This document shows positions 17,225 through 26,560 of a stretch of DNA of 60,705 nucleotides, in pieces (position 1 is the first letter of the stretch; the number at the start of each line of letters is the position of its first letter). The DNA lies in contig JAMLIC010000054.1 of the NCBI GenBank assembly GCA_023954375.1, forward strand, positions 1-60,705. Direction: 5' to 3'. The notes below the pieces were generated by a model that did no database searches, had not been told where the DNA came from, and saw nothing but the letters and a program-made list of their open reading frames with translations. The position numbers were made by a program, and so were the translations under genes. The DNA is from Planctomycetota bacterium. GTDB taxonomy: Bacteria > Planctomycetota > J058.

Positions 17225-18144
17225 TCAGAACACGACGTCCTGGTCCTCAGCGTCGAGCATGTGGCACCCGAGAACCTGCTCGTAGTCGTCGTCGAGGGGA
17301 GGAGCAACGACCCGCGTGGAAGTGGGCACGGTCGCGTCCGCGCCGTCGGGCAGGAGTGCCATCAAGCAATGGTCGTGCGCCGCGAGCCTCTCGCTGCAAA
17401 GGACGGCCCGGATCTGGGTGAACCTGGCGGTGTGCTCGATCCCAAGAGATCCCAAGAGCTGCTCAGCCACTTCAGCCAGCGGGCGATCGGCCGCCATGTC
17501 GTCGAAGTCCTCCATGAGCTGTGGACCGAGATCGAGCACCGGGCTCTGGGCGACCCAACAGTCCTCACCGGTGACGATGGGGAGCTCGTCACACAGCCAG
17601 CACACCAGTCCCCGGTCGCGGTCGCCTGGGTCGTAGTCTGGACCCAGGCACGCCGCATCATCTCCCAGTAGTCCTCGGCGTCGTAGTAGCTCGTGTCCGG
17701 CTCCTCGAAGCAGTCGTCGAAAACGTCTACGAGCTGCGAATGGACGAGTTCATACTCGACCACCTCGAACATCTCGCCCGTCCACTCTGCGGAGACTCTC
17801 ACCTCTGTGGAGATCTCGTCCCCCACGTAACCCTTGTCGTCGAGCTGATCACCGGAGAGGTGCACGTCCGCAGTGAACTGGAACCTGCCGTTCTCGATCG
17901 GCGTGAGGTCCCGAACCGTCCACTCGTCGGCATGGAACCCGACGGCGTTGGTCTCGGCAATGACGTCCGCGACGTCGTCTTCCTCCGGGAGCCGGTGCGC
18001 AAAGAGTGCGACGACCGCGTCCGCGACGTCCTGAGGGTCCGAGACCTGCCCTGCGCGACGCAGCTCCGTCCTCAGCGCCTCCCAGTCGTCGGGGCTCTGT
18101 GTGCGCTGGTATTGGCGTGCGGCTTCACGAAGGCGACGGTCCAT
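17225..18144 (-). pseudogene. Unknown acidic protein, leftward, split by a frameshift
   Basis: The N-terminal frame runs from 18144 (MDRRLREAARQYQ) and is clearly coding through DAEDYWEMMRRA, near 17660. It then becomes Ser/Thr/Pro-rich. The second frame continues with ACLGPDYDPGDRDRG, CWLCDELPIVTGEDC and on to a stop at 17225 (ending DAEDQDVVF). The joined product would be about 305 residues, acidic, with a CxxC. A central segment (NGRFQFTADVHLSGDQ) resembles the downstream neighbour (EGRLTILAEVLLHGDQ), so the two are probably paralogues. No family is recognised. Confidence 0.6.
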
Positions 18145-18211
18145 TCAGCCTGCGACTCCGGAGTGTGTGGGACCGAACCGGGCCGACGGCTCGGCCCGGC
18201 TCGGCGAGGCC

Positions 18212-18790
18212 TCAATCGTCGTCCCTGCCGCTCTGACGCGCGTCTTCGAGGCGCAACGAGCCCGACACGACCTCCTTTGCCACGAGCGCCCAGTCTCCGT
18301 GGTCGTCCAGCTCGAAGACGCACTCCACGTCGACGGTGATCCGGTCGCCCAGCGGCGGCCTTTCGGGGTCTTGGTCTCCGTGGAGGAGAACCTCCGCCAG
18401 GATCGTCAGGCGCCCCTCGGCCACGTCGTAAGAGTGCCGCTTGACGTCGTAGACGTCGTACTCGAACCACGCGTTGGTCCCGGCCATGGCTCCGCAGACC
18501 TCCTCGCAGTTGTTGATCAGCCAGCTGCCGAGGTCCGCGAAGTGGTCGTCCATCACCTCCTCCGGCGTGAACGGTGGTCCGCCGACGGGATCGATCCTCA
18601 AGATCACGTTCTGGTTGCCCGTGAGAAAGGCCTCGCTAACGACCATGGGGGCGGCGTCCTTGAGGCGAACCCGCACCGCCCCGTTTGCGTAGCCGAGAAC
18701 ACGGACAGTGCGGCCGAACGGCAGCCGAACCGTCCTCTTCGTGACCAACCTCGGTGGCGCCGCCTTGGCGGCCTTCGCCGACTTCTTCAT
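18212..18790 (-). CDS. Unknown protein, paralogue of the gene at 17225-18144
   Basis: 192 residues, ATG at 18790. A Lys/Ala-rich start (MKKSAKAAKAAPPRLVTKR) is followed by an acidic body with WFEYDVYDVKRHSYDV, then EGRLTILAEVLLHGDQ and DRITVDVECVFELDDHGDWALVAKEV. The last part aligns with the neighbouring leftward gene 68 bp away. These two genes are transcribed against the virion operon and sit in the cargo region between portal and protease genes; the function is unknown. Confidence 0.6.
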   Translation of the reverse strand: MKKSAKAAKAAPPRLVTKRTVRLPFGRTVRVLGYANGAVRVRLKDAAPMVVSEAFLTGNQNVILRIDPVGGPPFTPEEVMDDHFADLGSWLINNCEEVCGAMAGTNAWFEYDVYDVKRHSYDVAEGRLTILAEVLLHGDQDPERPPLGDRITVDVECVFELDDHGDWALVAKEVVSGSLRLEDARQSGRDDD

Positions 18791-19060
18791 GCTTCGGGAT
18801 CTCCGGACCGCGGCTCAGCCCCGGTACTCCCGGGTTCGCGCCGTGCGGGACTACACCCGCCCCGTCAGCGCGCTGCACGCCAATACAGGCTTCGCGCGGC
18901 GATGGTCGGCCTCTCAAGGAGCCTATCGGCGTCCCGGCAATGCGGCAAGGAATGGCGCTCATCGTCGTGAACGCCTTGTGCATGCGTCTCTGCCGCAGCC
19001 CGCGCCCGCCCGCATATGGGCGTTATCAGCCGGCCTCTGCCTGCGCCCTAGAGTGCAGGT
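18791..19060. other. Gene-free 270 bp before the protease gene
   Basis: No open frame of coding character. It should contain the divergent promoters for the leftward cargo gene and the rightward head genes; I see no clear boxes. The end, GAGTGCAGGT, directly before the ATG at 19061 is a poor ribosome-binding site. Confidence 0.4.
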
Positions 19061-20287
19061 ATGAGCAGGTCGATCCACCCCACCGCCGAACGCCCGCTCG
19101 TCCGACTCGACACGCTGCCGCTCGGCGGCGGCAGGCTCGCGGTCGAGCGGACGTTCCCGGGGAAGATCAAGAACGTCTCGATCGTGACCACCGGCCCGGC
19201 GCTCGGGCACGGCTTCACGATCGACCGGACCACGGTCGAGCAGGTGGCGCGCCACGCGCCGGGCATGCGCGGCCGCTGGACGCACGGTGGCCTGTGCGAG
19301 GACGGGCTCGGGCGGCACCTGGGCGCCTGGCAGAACCTACGCCTCGAGACCTTCCGGCTCTGCCGCGCCTGCGAGGCCGAGGCGCCGACGGGCACGACCG
19401 CCTGCGCCGGCTGCCAGCAGCCGACGAGCGAGGAGTGGCGCGCGGTCGGAGACTTCGCCTTCGCCGCCTCCGCGCACAAGGTGCGCCCGGACGGCCTCGA
19501 CGTACCGGCGCCCGTCTACCTCATGGACCGCGCCGCCGAGGACCCGCGCAGCCTGGGGATCTCGATCGTCGCGCGGCTCGACTGGGTGGAGGAGAAGGTC
19601 GAGGGCCAGGAGGCGCCCCGGCGGCTCGCGCGCCTGGCCAGCAAGCACGACCTGCGGCGCGGCGACTGGGTGGCCGACCCCGCCGCCAACCCCCTCGGCC
19701 TGCACGAGGGGACCGGCGCCCCGAGCGAGCTGGTGGAGCTGGCCACGCGAGAGCTCGACCGCCTCGCTGCGCGGGAGGGCGCCGCCACGGCCAAGCTCAG
19801 GGCTCTGGCCTTCCTGGCGCGCCACTTCGGCGACGACGTCGAGGCGCAGGGCGAGCTCGAGCGGCTGGAGGCGGAGGTCGAGGCCCTGCGCGCCCAGGTG
19901 GCCAGGCTGGAGGTCGCCGCTGAGACCCGCCGCGAGGCCGACGACCGGGCCTACCTGGAGTCGCTCCGGCGGGTCTCGGCGGAGGTCCAGGCGCCGATCC
20001 CGGAGAAGGACCTGGAGCAGGTGGCCGCGCTCCTGCGCGCCGGCCAGGGGGCGCTGGCGCGCACGGTCGGCGACGCGTTCCTGGCCCGCAGCCGCGCCGA
20101 GGGCCAGGCCCGGTTCCACCGCAAGGACCCGGCCTCGCTCCAGCCGGAGGAGCCCGCGCCCGCGCCGGAGCAGGCCTCGGTCGAGGTGCAGGCGCATGCG
20201 CTGCGCCGCCGCGGGTGGACGGTCGAGATCGGCGAGGACGGAACGATCACCCGGAAGACGCCCCCCGGCGAGAGGAGTCGCGCATGA
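19061..20287 (+). CDS. Prohead protease/scaffold protein (Mu gpI-like)
   Basis: 408 residues. The N-terminal half resembles Mu-type protease/scaffold proteins: TTGPALGHGFTIDRTTVEQV near residue 46, RGRWTHGG with a His near 72, and DPRSLGISIVARLDWV with a Ser near 168, a plausible His/Ser catalytic set. A zinc-ribbon-like insert (CRACEAEAP ... CAGC) lies near 108-128. The C-terminal half is a long coiled coil (QGELERLEAEVEALRAQVARLE) ending in a Pro/Glu-rich tail, as expected of scaffolding. It overlaps the next gene by 4 bp. Position between portal and capsid supports the call. Confidence 0.62.
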   Translation: MSRSIHPTAERPLVRLDTLPLGGGRLAVERTFPGKIKNVSIVTTGPALGHGFTIDRTTVEQVARHAPGMRGRWTHGGLCEDGLGRHLGAWQNLRLETFRLCRACEAEAPTGTTACAGCQQPTSEEWRAVGDFAFAASAHKVRPDGLDVPAPVYLMDRAAEDPRSLGISIVARLDWVEEKVEGQEAPRRLARLASKHDLRRGDWVADPAANPLGLHEGTGAPSELVELATRELDRLAAREGAATAKLRALAFLARHFGDDVEAQGELERLEAEVEALRAQVARLEVAAETRREADDRAYLESLRRVSAEVQAPIPEKDLEQVAALLRAGQGALARTVGDAFLARSRAEGQARFHRKDPASLQPEEPAPAPEQASVEVQAHALRRRGWTVEIGEDGTITRKTPPGERSRA

Positions 20288-20973
20288 GCCAGCTGCCCGG
20301 CCTCACGATCCGGTCGCTCGAGCACCGGCGCTACGTGATCAACCACCACCCGCTGGTCCACGGCCCGGACGCGATCCTCGACCGGCAGGCGCGCAGCCCG
20401 CGCGCGCCGGTCCACCGCGTCCTGGAGGGCACGGTGATCGTGCGCGTCCAGGGTGGCTACGCCTTCGTGGACGCCACGGACCCGCGCGGCGCGCGCTGCG
20501 CCCCGGCGGAGGTCGTGGCGCTCCAGCCCGCCGACGCCGCCTGGGCGAACACGCAGCTCACGCTGAGCCTGTCCGCGGGCCTGGGCTTCGTGGTCCCGCT
20601 CGACGCCCAGGCCACGACGACCGCCGCGGTGGTCGACCAGCTCAACCGAAACCTCCTCTTCGTCACCCACTTCCTCGCCAGCGACCAAGGCGGAGTGATC
20701 CGGATCCGCACGCGGGAGGCGGGCGCGCACAAGCACGTCCTCGTCGAGTCCTCCCTGCCGGCGGCCTTCGGCCCGAGCGGCGCCGCGGCGGCGGGCACCG
20801 ACGCCGACTACCGGGTGACCGTCGCCACGGTCGAGGTGCGCGACCTCGAGGGGAACCCGATCGAGGTCCTCGTCCCGACGCTCCTCGTGGCCAACTTCGA
20901 CGAGTCGGAGCTCCTGTCCCTGACCCCCGAGGCGCGCGCGGTGCTCTCTCGCCGCGGCTCCTACTTCGGCTAG
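20284..20973 (+). CDS. Head decoration-type protein
   Basis: 229 residues, ATG overlapping the protease stop. Beta-rich, no membrane segment: GTVIVRVQGGYAFVDATDP, LTLSLSAGLGFVVPLDA, VTVATVEVRDLEGNPIEVLVP. It occupies the slot of lambda gpD, between protease and gpE-type capsid gene, but is twice as long as gpD, so the assignment is by position. It is probably a capsid-surface or accessory head protein. Confidence 0.5.
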   Translation: MSQLPGLTIRSLEHRRYVINHHPLVHGPDAILDRQARSPRAPVHRVLEGTVIVRVQGGYAFVDATDPRGARCAPAEVVALQPADAAWANTQLTLSLSAGLGFVVPLDAQATTTAAVVDQLNRNLLFVTHFLASDQGGVIRIRTREAGAHKHVLVESSLPAAFGPSGAAAAGTDADYRVTVATVEVRDLEGNPIEVLVPTLLVANFDESELLSLTPEARAVLSRRGSYFG

Positions 20974-20990
20974 CGCGGAGGCCTGCTGCC

Positions 20991-22076
20991 ATGCCCACGA
21001 CCAGCATTGACGACCTGCTGTCGATCGACACGCTCACGGGGCTGGTGAAGACCTTCGCCGACCAGAGCGACAACCGCTCCTGCACGACGCTGTTCGCGCG
21101 CTACGCGCGGCCGCTCCTGCCCGCGGGCGAGTCGGTCTCCTGGGACGAGGTGGAGTACAGCCGGCACCTGGCCCCGGTGAGCGGCCCCGAGAGCCCGCAC
21201 ACGCGGGCCAAGCGGCTCGGCGTGCGCAAGCGCGGCTCGGCCCTGGCCACAATCAAGGTCTACAAGGACCTGCCCGCCAGCCACCTGTTCCTTCACCGCG
21301 CGCCGGGCACGAACGTGCAGGACGCCGAGGCGATCCTCACGGCCGAGCTGGAGGACATGGGCAACCTGATCGGCAACACGAAGGAGTTCCTGGCCGCCAA
21401 CGCGCTCCTCGGCCTGATCGAGGTGGACCCCGTCAGGGTCCCTGGCTCGGACGTCGTGTTCCGCGTCGAGTTCGGCGTGCCCGAGTTGGGCGTGGGTGGC
21501 AACACCGGCAGGCGGTCCTGGGCCGACCCCGACACGCCGATCCGCAGCGACGAGCTGGCCAAGCTCAAGGAGGCCTACAAGAACCAGAGCGGCCTGCGCG
21601 CGGAGATCGTGATCACCGAGCCCCGGGTCGAGGGCTACCTGACGAGGAACAAGGACGTCCGCGAGCTGGCCAAGGACGCCCTCGGCCTGACGATCCTCAA
21701 CAACCTCAACGGCCAGGGCGTGAACCCCCAGTGGGCCCTCCTCGGCGGCCTGGGCTTCCGCTTCACCGACGGCAGCTACAAGCCCGAGGGCGGCCCGATC
21801 ACCCACTACTTCCCCGACGACCACCTGCTGGTGCTCCCCAACGAGTCGCGCCTCTCGCAGATCCTCGGCTGGGCGGAGGGCAAGGTGTTCGTGCCCGGGG
21901 GCTCGGTCTTCGCGGGTACCCAGGCGGCGACGGGCCTCGTGCGCGAGCTGCGCGGGACCTACGCCTACGCCGAGGTGCGCACCGACCCCATGGGGGTCCG
22001 GGTCTACGCCGGCTGGCACGGGCTGCCCCTCGTCCTGAACCCCAGCGCGGTGCTCAAGTTCAAGGTGACGCCATGA
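20991..22076 (+). CDS. Major capsid protein, gpE family
   Basis: 361 residues from the ATG at 20991. It matches the lambda gpE / Phage_cap_E plan: an N-terminal arm (SIDTLTGLVKTFADQ), RKRGSALATIKVYKDLPASHLFLHRAPG, a central ALLGLIEVDPV, then RSWADPDTPIRSDELAKLKEAY followed by AEIVITEPRVEGYLTRNKDVRELA, and a C-terminal beta part FVPGGSVF...YAYAEVRTDPMGVRVYAGWHGLPLVLNP. Length is close to gpE. It is followed with a 4-bp overlap by a connector gene. It forms the icosahedral shell. Confidence 0.85.
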   Translation: MPTTSIDDLLSIDTLTGLVKTFADQSDNRSCTTLFARYARPLLPAGESVSWDEVEYSRHLAPVSGPESPHTRAKRLGVRKRGSALATIKVYKDLPASHLFLHRAPGTNVQDAEAILTAELEDMGNLIGNTKEFLAANALLGLIEVDPVRVPGSDVVFRVEFGVPELGVGGNTGRRSWADPDTPIRSDELAKLKEAYKNQSGLRAEIVITEPRVEGYLTRNKDVRELAKDALGLTILNNLNGQGVNPQWALLGGLGFRFTDGSYKPEGGPITHYFPDDHLLVLPNESRLSQILGWAEGKVFVPGGSVFAGTQAATGLVRELRGTYAYAEVRTDPMGVRVYAGWHGLPLVLNPSAVLKFKVTP

Positions 22077-22477
22077 CGTTCCGCAGGGGCGTGGCGCTCG
22101 TGCCCACGGTGCGCCGCGTGGTCCAGCTCACGGGCGTGCAGGACCTGAAGAACCTTGAGGCCACGGGCGAGCTCCGGCTGGAGGAGCTGCTCGTCACGTC
22201 GTCCGACGGCGTCTACGACCGGCTCATGGCCGACGGGATCGACCCACGCTCGCTCACGAACCCGGAGGTCTACGAGCGCGTGGTGGCCTATGCGTTCCTG
22301 GGCGCGCTGGCCGCGCAGGCGTACCTGGACGGCCAGGAGGACGCGGCCACCGTCGCCCAGCGGCAGTTCGCGCTCTCGGACCGCTTCTACGAGCAGGTCA
22401 AGCCACGGCTCTCGGACGCGCGCGAGCCGCGCGTCGCGTCCGAGGGGCTGCCGGTGGTGGTCAACCCGCCCAGGTAG
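22073..22477 (+). CDS. Head-tail connector-like protein
   Basis: 134 residues, ATG overlapping the capsid stop. All-helical look: TVRRVVQLTGVQDLKNLEATGELRLEELL, AYAFLGALAAQAYLDGQEDA, FALSDRFYEQVKPRL, typical of small adaptor proteins (DUF1320 or gp6/gp15 type) placed after the capsid gene. Assigned by position and fold impression, not by a diagnostic motif. Confidence 0.5.
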   Translation: MTFRRGVALVPTVRRVVQLTGVQDLKNLEATGELRLEELLVTSSDGVYDRLMADGIDPRSLTNPEVYERVVAYAFLGALAAQAYLDGQEDAATVAQRQFALSDRFYEQVKPRLSDAREPRVASEGLPVVVNPPR

Positions 22478-22480
22478 CCC

Positions 22481-22819
22481 ATGAAGCTCACGATCACGCC
22501 CGTGGTCGAGCGGTTCCTCCGCTCGGTCCAGCGGGCCTTCGCCCGCGCGGTCCGCGCGGGCGCCCCTCGCGTCGCGCACCCGGACACGCGGGGTCCGGTG
22601 GGTGGGTCGCTCGCGGACGACGTCCTGCGCGAGACGCGGGCGACCGGGGGGACGTTCCTGCCGAGCCGCCTGGGGCTCAGGTTCCGCCTCTGGTGGCACG
22701 GCAGCGGACGGCAGCGCGCGCGCGGGCGAGACGTGGTCCTGGACGAGGCCGCGCTCGCCCGCGCGCTGGCGGAGGACCTGGCGAGGCAGCTCGAGGCAGA
22801 GGACGGGAGGGCGACATGA
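22481..22819 (+). CDS. Unknown neck/connector protein
   Basis: 112 residues, very basic and Arg-rich (FLRSVQRAFARAVRAGAPR, RFRLWWHGSGRQRARGRD). It begins three bases after the previous stop and overlaps the next gene by 4 bp. In this slot phages encode head closure or neck proteins; no family is recognised. Confidence 0.5.
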   Translation: MKLTITPVVERFLRSVQRAFARAVRAGAPRVAHPDTRGPVGGSLADDVLRETRATGGTFLPSRLGLRFRLWWHGSGRQRARGRDVVLDEAALARALAEDLARQLEAEDGRAT

Positions 22820-23241
22820 GCTTCACGGACGACTTCACGCGCGAGCTCCGCGCCGACCTGGCGAACACCCTGGGCCTGCCGGCTGGAGCCGTGTACCTGG
22901 GGCGCGAGCCGCAGAAGGTCACGCGCCAGGGGCTGGAGGTGTGGGTCCGGCCGGCCGGGGCCGAGGCGGTCGGGCCCTACCTCACGTTCCACACCTTCGA
23001 GGTGCACGTGCGCCTCAAGGCCCGGCGCGAGGGCGACGGGACCGGCGCCGAGCAGCTCGAAGTCGTGCGGCCCGCACTGGACGCGCTGCGGCTGCGCCTC
23101 GACGGCGCGCGGCCGTACGCGCGCGCCGTGCCCACGCTCGTGGCCGTCCAGGCGGACGAGGTCGACACGGACCGCGATCCGAGCGACCCGGACGTGCTCG
23201 ACGCCGTGCTCCGGGTCAAGGCGCTCGAGGGGGTGGCCTGA
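22816..23241 (+). CDS. Tail completion/terminator-like protein
   Basis: 141 residues, alpha/beta: TDDFTRELRADLANTLGLP, VYLGREPQKVTRQGLEVWVR, LTFHTFEVHVRLKARRE, then EQLEVVRPALDALRLRLDG and a C-terminal strand VLDAVLRVKALEGV. The helix-strand order and the late position in the connector block are those of tail terminators. The identification is tentative. Confidence 0.5.
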   Translation: MSFTDDFTRELRADLANTLGLPAGAVYLGREPQKVTRQGLEVWVRPAGAEAVGPYLTFHTFEVHVRLKARREGDGTGAEQLEVVRPALDALRLRLDGARPYARAVPTLVAVQADEVDTDRDPSDPDVLDAVLRVKALEGVA

Positions 23242-23244
23242 CGC

Positions 23245-24795
23245 GTGGCTGACCTGCGCAAGACCAAGGAGGAGTGGGCTCGCTTCCTGGGCCTCGAGGT
23301 GGCGACGTTCCTGGCGTGCCTGCTCGAGCTGCAGGAGCTGGAGGACCGGTTCGCGCGCTCGCGCGTGCGGGTCGCCGTGCTCAACGACCCCACCGGCAAC
23401 GCGGGCCCGGCCGGGGTCACGCTCCGGGGCGTGCGCCTGGGCCGCAACACCTCCCCCGGCGGCCTCCTCGTGGCGCGCGTGCAGGGCGCCCAGGACCCGC
23501 GCACGGTCACGCTCCTTCGCGCGCCGGGCGGGCAGCCGCAGGACGTGGTGGCCGAGGGCCAGGGGCCCGCGGGGACCCTCGTCGTGCTCACCGAGCGCAA
23601 CCAGAGCCAGCTCGCGGGCACGTGGGACCTGGCGCGGGCGCCGACCGTGGACGTAAGTGACCGGTTGCTCCTCGCCCCGCTGCCCGACTGGCAGGCGCGC
23701 GCCGCGGCCGTGTGGGACGGGACCTTCGAGAAGGACGCCCGGGCGCGCGAGGAGTTCGTGGCCACCTGCCGTCTCGTCGCGGCGCGCCTGGCGGACGCGC
23801 GGCTGCTGATCCAGGACGCGCTGGCGCAGTTCGCGACCCGGCTCGGCGGGCGTGGGGCGGAGTTCCTGGGCGGCGCGCAGGCGTCGCTCGTCACCGAGGC
23901 CCCGACGCGCGACCCGTCCGGATCGATCGGGCGGCGGACGACGGGGTTCCTCCCGTCGCTCGCGCGGGCCATGGCCGAGGACACCCGGGCGGGCGAGCAG
24001 TCGCTCACCGAGCGCGTGGTCCGCGCGGGTCCCGCGGTCTTCGCCGCGAGCAACGACGGCCAGGGGCGCGTCCTGGCGCACGTGCCCCGCGAGTGGTGCC
24101 CCGTCGCGCGCTGGGTGTTTCGCTGCGTGCGCGGCAAGGACACGGGCCACGGCGGCCGCGAGGAGTTCGAGGGCACGGCCACGGTCCTGGGCGAGGACCG
24201 GCAGGTCACCTTCAGCGGCGTGCGCATGCGGCAGTCGTTCGCCGGGCCCGAGGGGATCGGGCCGTTCACGCTGGAGCGCGTCCACACCAAGACGGGCGAC
24301 CCGCAGGACCAGGCGCTGGCGCCCGCCGAGCAGGCCTCGACCGCGGGCGAGCGCGACCCGAACACCGACGGCGGGGTCCTCTACTGGCGCGTCGAGAAGG
24401 GCCTCTCCGGCTTCGACGTGAGCTTCTTCCGCAGCACCAACCGGACCGCGGGGGAGCTCGTGGCGCGGGCCGAGGGCCTGGCGCCGGGCGCCGTGTTCCA
24501 GGCGACCGAGCGCACGGCCTCGGGGCTCCAGGTTACCTGGCGCCTCGGCCCGCAGCCCGTCCACGGCTCCGAGGGCGCGCTCGACCTGAACTTCTTCGTG
24601 ACCGAGAACCCGGCGGGGCTCCCCGACGAGTTCGAGATCACGACGACGGTCGTACGCGAGGGCCTCTACCAGAGGGCGCTCGCCGAACAGCTGGGGGCCG
24701 CGCTCTTCAGCCGACCCCAGGGCCAGGCCTCGATCCCGGACGGCTGCGTCCAGGCGGGGACGTTCCTGGCCTTCCTCGAGAGGAGAGAGTCATGA
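23245..24795 (+). CDS. Large virion protein, unknown (possible major tail protein)
   Basis: 516 residues from a GTG three bases after the previous stop. Residues 1-60 are helical (ARFLGLEVATFLACLLELQELEDRFARSR); residues 60-150 are beta-rich; a helical part around 180-230 contains LADARLLIQDALAQFATRLGGRG; the rest is a series of beta segments (GTATVLGEDRQVTFSGV, LSGFDVSFFRSTNRTAGELV, GALDLNFFVTENPAGLPDEFEITT). The last two resemble tail-tube or fibre beta domains. Neither a tube nor a sheath signature is definite. Confidence 0.5.
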   Translation: MADLRKTKEEWARFLGLEVATFLACLLELQELEDRFARSRVRVAVLNDPTGNAGPAGVTLRGVRLGRNTSPGGLLVARVQGAQDPRTVTLLRAPGGQPQDVVAEGQGPAGTLVVLTERNQSQLAGTWDLARAPTVDVSDRLLLAPLPDWQARAAAVWDGTFEKDARAREEFVATCRLVAARLADARLLIQDALAQFATRLGGRGAEFLGGAQASLVTEAPTRDPSGSIGRRTTGFLPSLARAMAEDTRAGEQSLTERVVRAGPAVFAASNDGQGRVLAHVPREWCPVARWVFRCVRGKDTGHGGREEFEGTATVLGEDRQVTFSGVRMRQSFAGPEGIGPFTLERVHTKTGDPQDQALAPAEQASTAGERDPNTDGGVLYWRVEKGLSGFDVSFFRSTNRTAGELVARAEGLAPGAVFQATERTASGLQVTWRLGPQPVHGSEGALDLNFFVTENPAGLPDEFEITTTVVREGLYQRALAEQLGAALFSRPQGQASIPDGCVQAGTFLAFLERRES

Positions 24796-25139
24796 GCCAA
24801 CGCTCGATTTCCGTCTCCGACCTGACCTTCGTGCGCGACGTGCTGATCCCGCGCTGCGCCTACGTGGAGGGGCCCGAGGTGAACACCCTCGTGCAGCTCC
24901 GCCTGCGGATCGACGCGATCTTCACCGATATCGAGGTGGAGCTCGCCGCGTCGAGCAAGTCGCTGGCGCCGGCGGCCCTGGCGCCGGCGAGCGCGGTGGT
25001 CACGCCGACCGCGGTGACGGCGGCGACGCCTGTGACGCCCGCGACGCCCGCGCCGTCGCCGTCGACCCCGGCCGCTCCGTGGGCGAACGCGGTCAACCCC
25101 GCGCACGCGGGTGCGCCCGTCGTCACGCCGCCCCTGTGA
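24792..25139 (+). CDS. Small protein with Ala/Pro/Thr-rich tail
   Basis: 115 residues, ATG overlapping the previous stop with a good GAGAGGAGAGAG site. Residues 1-55 are ordered (SVSDLTFVRDVLIPRCAY, TLVQLRLRIDAIFTDIEVEL); the rest is Ala/Pro/Thr/Val low complexity (VVTPTAVTAATPVTPATPAP). It looks like a short structural or assembly protein with a flexible tail. No family recognised. Confidence 0.55.
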   Translation: MSQRSISVSDLTFVRDVLIPRCAYVEGPEVNTLVQLRLRIDAIFTDIEVELAASSKSLAPAALAPASAVVTPTAVTAATPVTPATPAPSPSTPAAPWANAVNPAHAGAPVVTPPL

Positions 25140-25144
25140 CCCGG

Positions 25145-25172
25145 CGGCCGTCCGGCTCGCGCCGGACGGCCG
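25145..25172 (+). terminator. 12-bp perfect hairpin between tail genes
   Basis: CGGCCGTCCGGC (25145-25156) pairs with GCCGGACGGCCG (25161-25172) around TCGC, immediately after the stop at 25139. No T tract follows, so it may attenuate rather than end transcription of the tail operon. Confidence 0.6.
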
Positions 25173-25198
25173 TCGTCCCCAGCCCGAGCAGGTGACCC

Positions 25199-26560
25199 AT
25201 GACCCTCCGCCTGGAGATCCACACGTCCACCGGCGTGTTCAGCCTCGCCGTCGCGGGCGGGTTCGAGCCGCGCCTCGAGCCCGTGTGGAAGGAGGCCGCG
25301 GAGCCGCCCGAGGTGGTCGAGGTCCGCGAGGTGTGGGAGGTCCCTGGCGTGCGGCTCGTCGCGTCCGACGGCGAGCCTGCCACGCTCTGGCGCGAGTGGA
25401 CGGAGTTCCTGGCCCGCTTCCGTGTCCGCGGCGCGGGCGCGCCCGTCACCGTCCGCCTCGTGCGCGACCCCGCCGGCGCGGCGGAGGTCGTGTGGACGCT
25501 CGGCCCGCCCACGCACGAGCGCTTCCGGGTCGAGCACCTGGGCGCCGGCCGCGAGGACCACGTGCCCCGCGCCGCGTGGCGCGTCCTGGCCCCGTTCACG
25601 CTCGTGGTCTCGGCCGTGCAGCGCTTCGCGGACGCCCGCGGGATCGTCGGCTGGGACCAGGAGACGAGCTCGCGCTTCGACGCGGGGGGCCTGCAGACGG
25701 TCGAGTGGCGGACCACGATCACGACGCGCGAGGGCACGAGCGCGGTCGACAAGGCGCGGCGCTTCGGGCGGATCGACCGCGCCCCCTTCGGTCCCTCCTA
25801 CGCCTACGACACCAACGGCCCCGACGGCGTCGAGGTCACCACGAACGACGCCGACGAATTGGGCGCCCGCGTGCCCACGCGGGCCGTGGCGGTCTCGCGG
25901 ATCCGCCAGTGGGGCGTGCCGGTGGGAGCCGGCCCCCCCGGGACCACGCCCACCGAGGTGGGTTACTCGGTGCGCACGCTGGTGGAGAAGGGCGAGACCA
26001 CGACCACGCTGCGGGCGACCGCCCGCGGCCCCGGCGCCCTGGCCTGGGTCGAGGCCCGCCGCCCCGGGGGAGCCGTCGACACGAGCGAGGTGTTCTGTGA
26101 GGAGGCGCTGCGCTACGCCGAGGCGACCTGGACGCTCAAGGGCGAGGCGCCTCAGGCGCCCAGGGCGCTCCGCTGGCAGCTCAACACGGAGCTCACCGGG
26201 GGCCACCCCGACGTGGACATGGAGCCGGTCGTGGGCGGCTACGAGCCGGTGCTGTTCGAGGGCGCGGTCCTCCCCTGGCGGCTCACGGTGCACGTCCGCG
26301 CGCGGCGGCGCGGCGGCGAGGGCACGCCGGACGAGCTGCCGCTCCCGGGGCTCCTCCCGCCGCCGTGGGTGCTCGACCGCGGCGCCTCGCGCGAGCAGGA
26401 GCCGCACGTCGAGGAGGACGCCGACGACGCGGCCGCGCGCCTGTGGGCCCGCGAGGCCACGCTGGTCTACCTGGCCGCCCGGCGCCCGAGCGCCTCGCCG
26501 ATCCGGGAGCTCGAGGGCTTGCCGCCCGTCCCCTCGCACTACCTGGGAGCCCTGCCATGA
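25199..26560 (+). CDS. Unknown tail/baseplate-region protein
   Basis: 453 residues, ATG with GAGCAGGTG upstream. Mostly beta and alpha/beta, no membrane segment or signal: LRLEIHTSTGVFSLAVAGGFEP, VEVREVWEVPGVRLVASDG, TTITTREGTSAVDKARRFGR, YVRTL-type strand GYSVRTLVEKGETTTTLRA, then an acidic stretch VEEDADDAAARLW near residue 405. It begins a second run of overlapping tail genes after the hairpin. No motif gives a function. Confidence 0.5.
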   Translation: MTLRLEIHTSTGVFSLAVAGGFEPRLEPVWKEAAEPPEVVEVREVWEVPGVRLVASDGEPATLWREWTEFLARFRVRGAGAPVTVRLVRDPAGAAEVVWTLGPPTHERFRVEHLGAGREDHVPRAAWRVLAPFTLVVSAVQRFADARGIVGWDQETSSRFDAGGLQTVEWRTTITTREGTSAVDKARRFGRIDRAPFGPSYAYDTNGPDGVEVTTNDADELGARVPTRAVAVSRIRQWGVPVGAGPPGTTPTEVGYSVRTLVEKGETTTTLRATARGPGALAWVEARRPGGAVDTSEVFCEEALRYAEATWTLKGEAPQAPRALRWQLNTELTGGHPDVDMEPVVGGYEPVLFEGAVLPWRLTVHVRARRRGGEGTPDELPLPGLLPPPWVLDRGASREQEPHVEEDADDAAARLWAREATLVYLAARRPSASPIRELEGLPPVPSHYLGALP

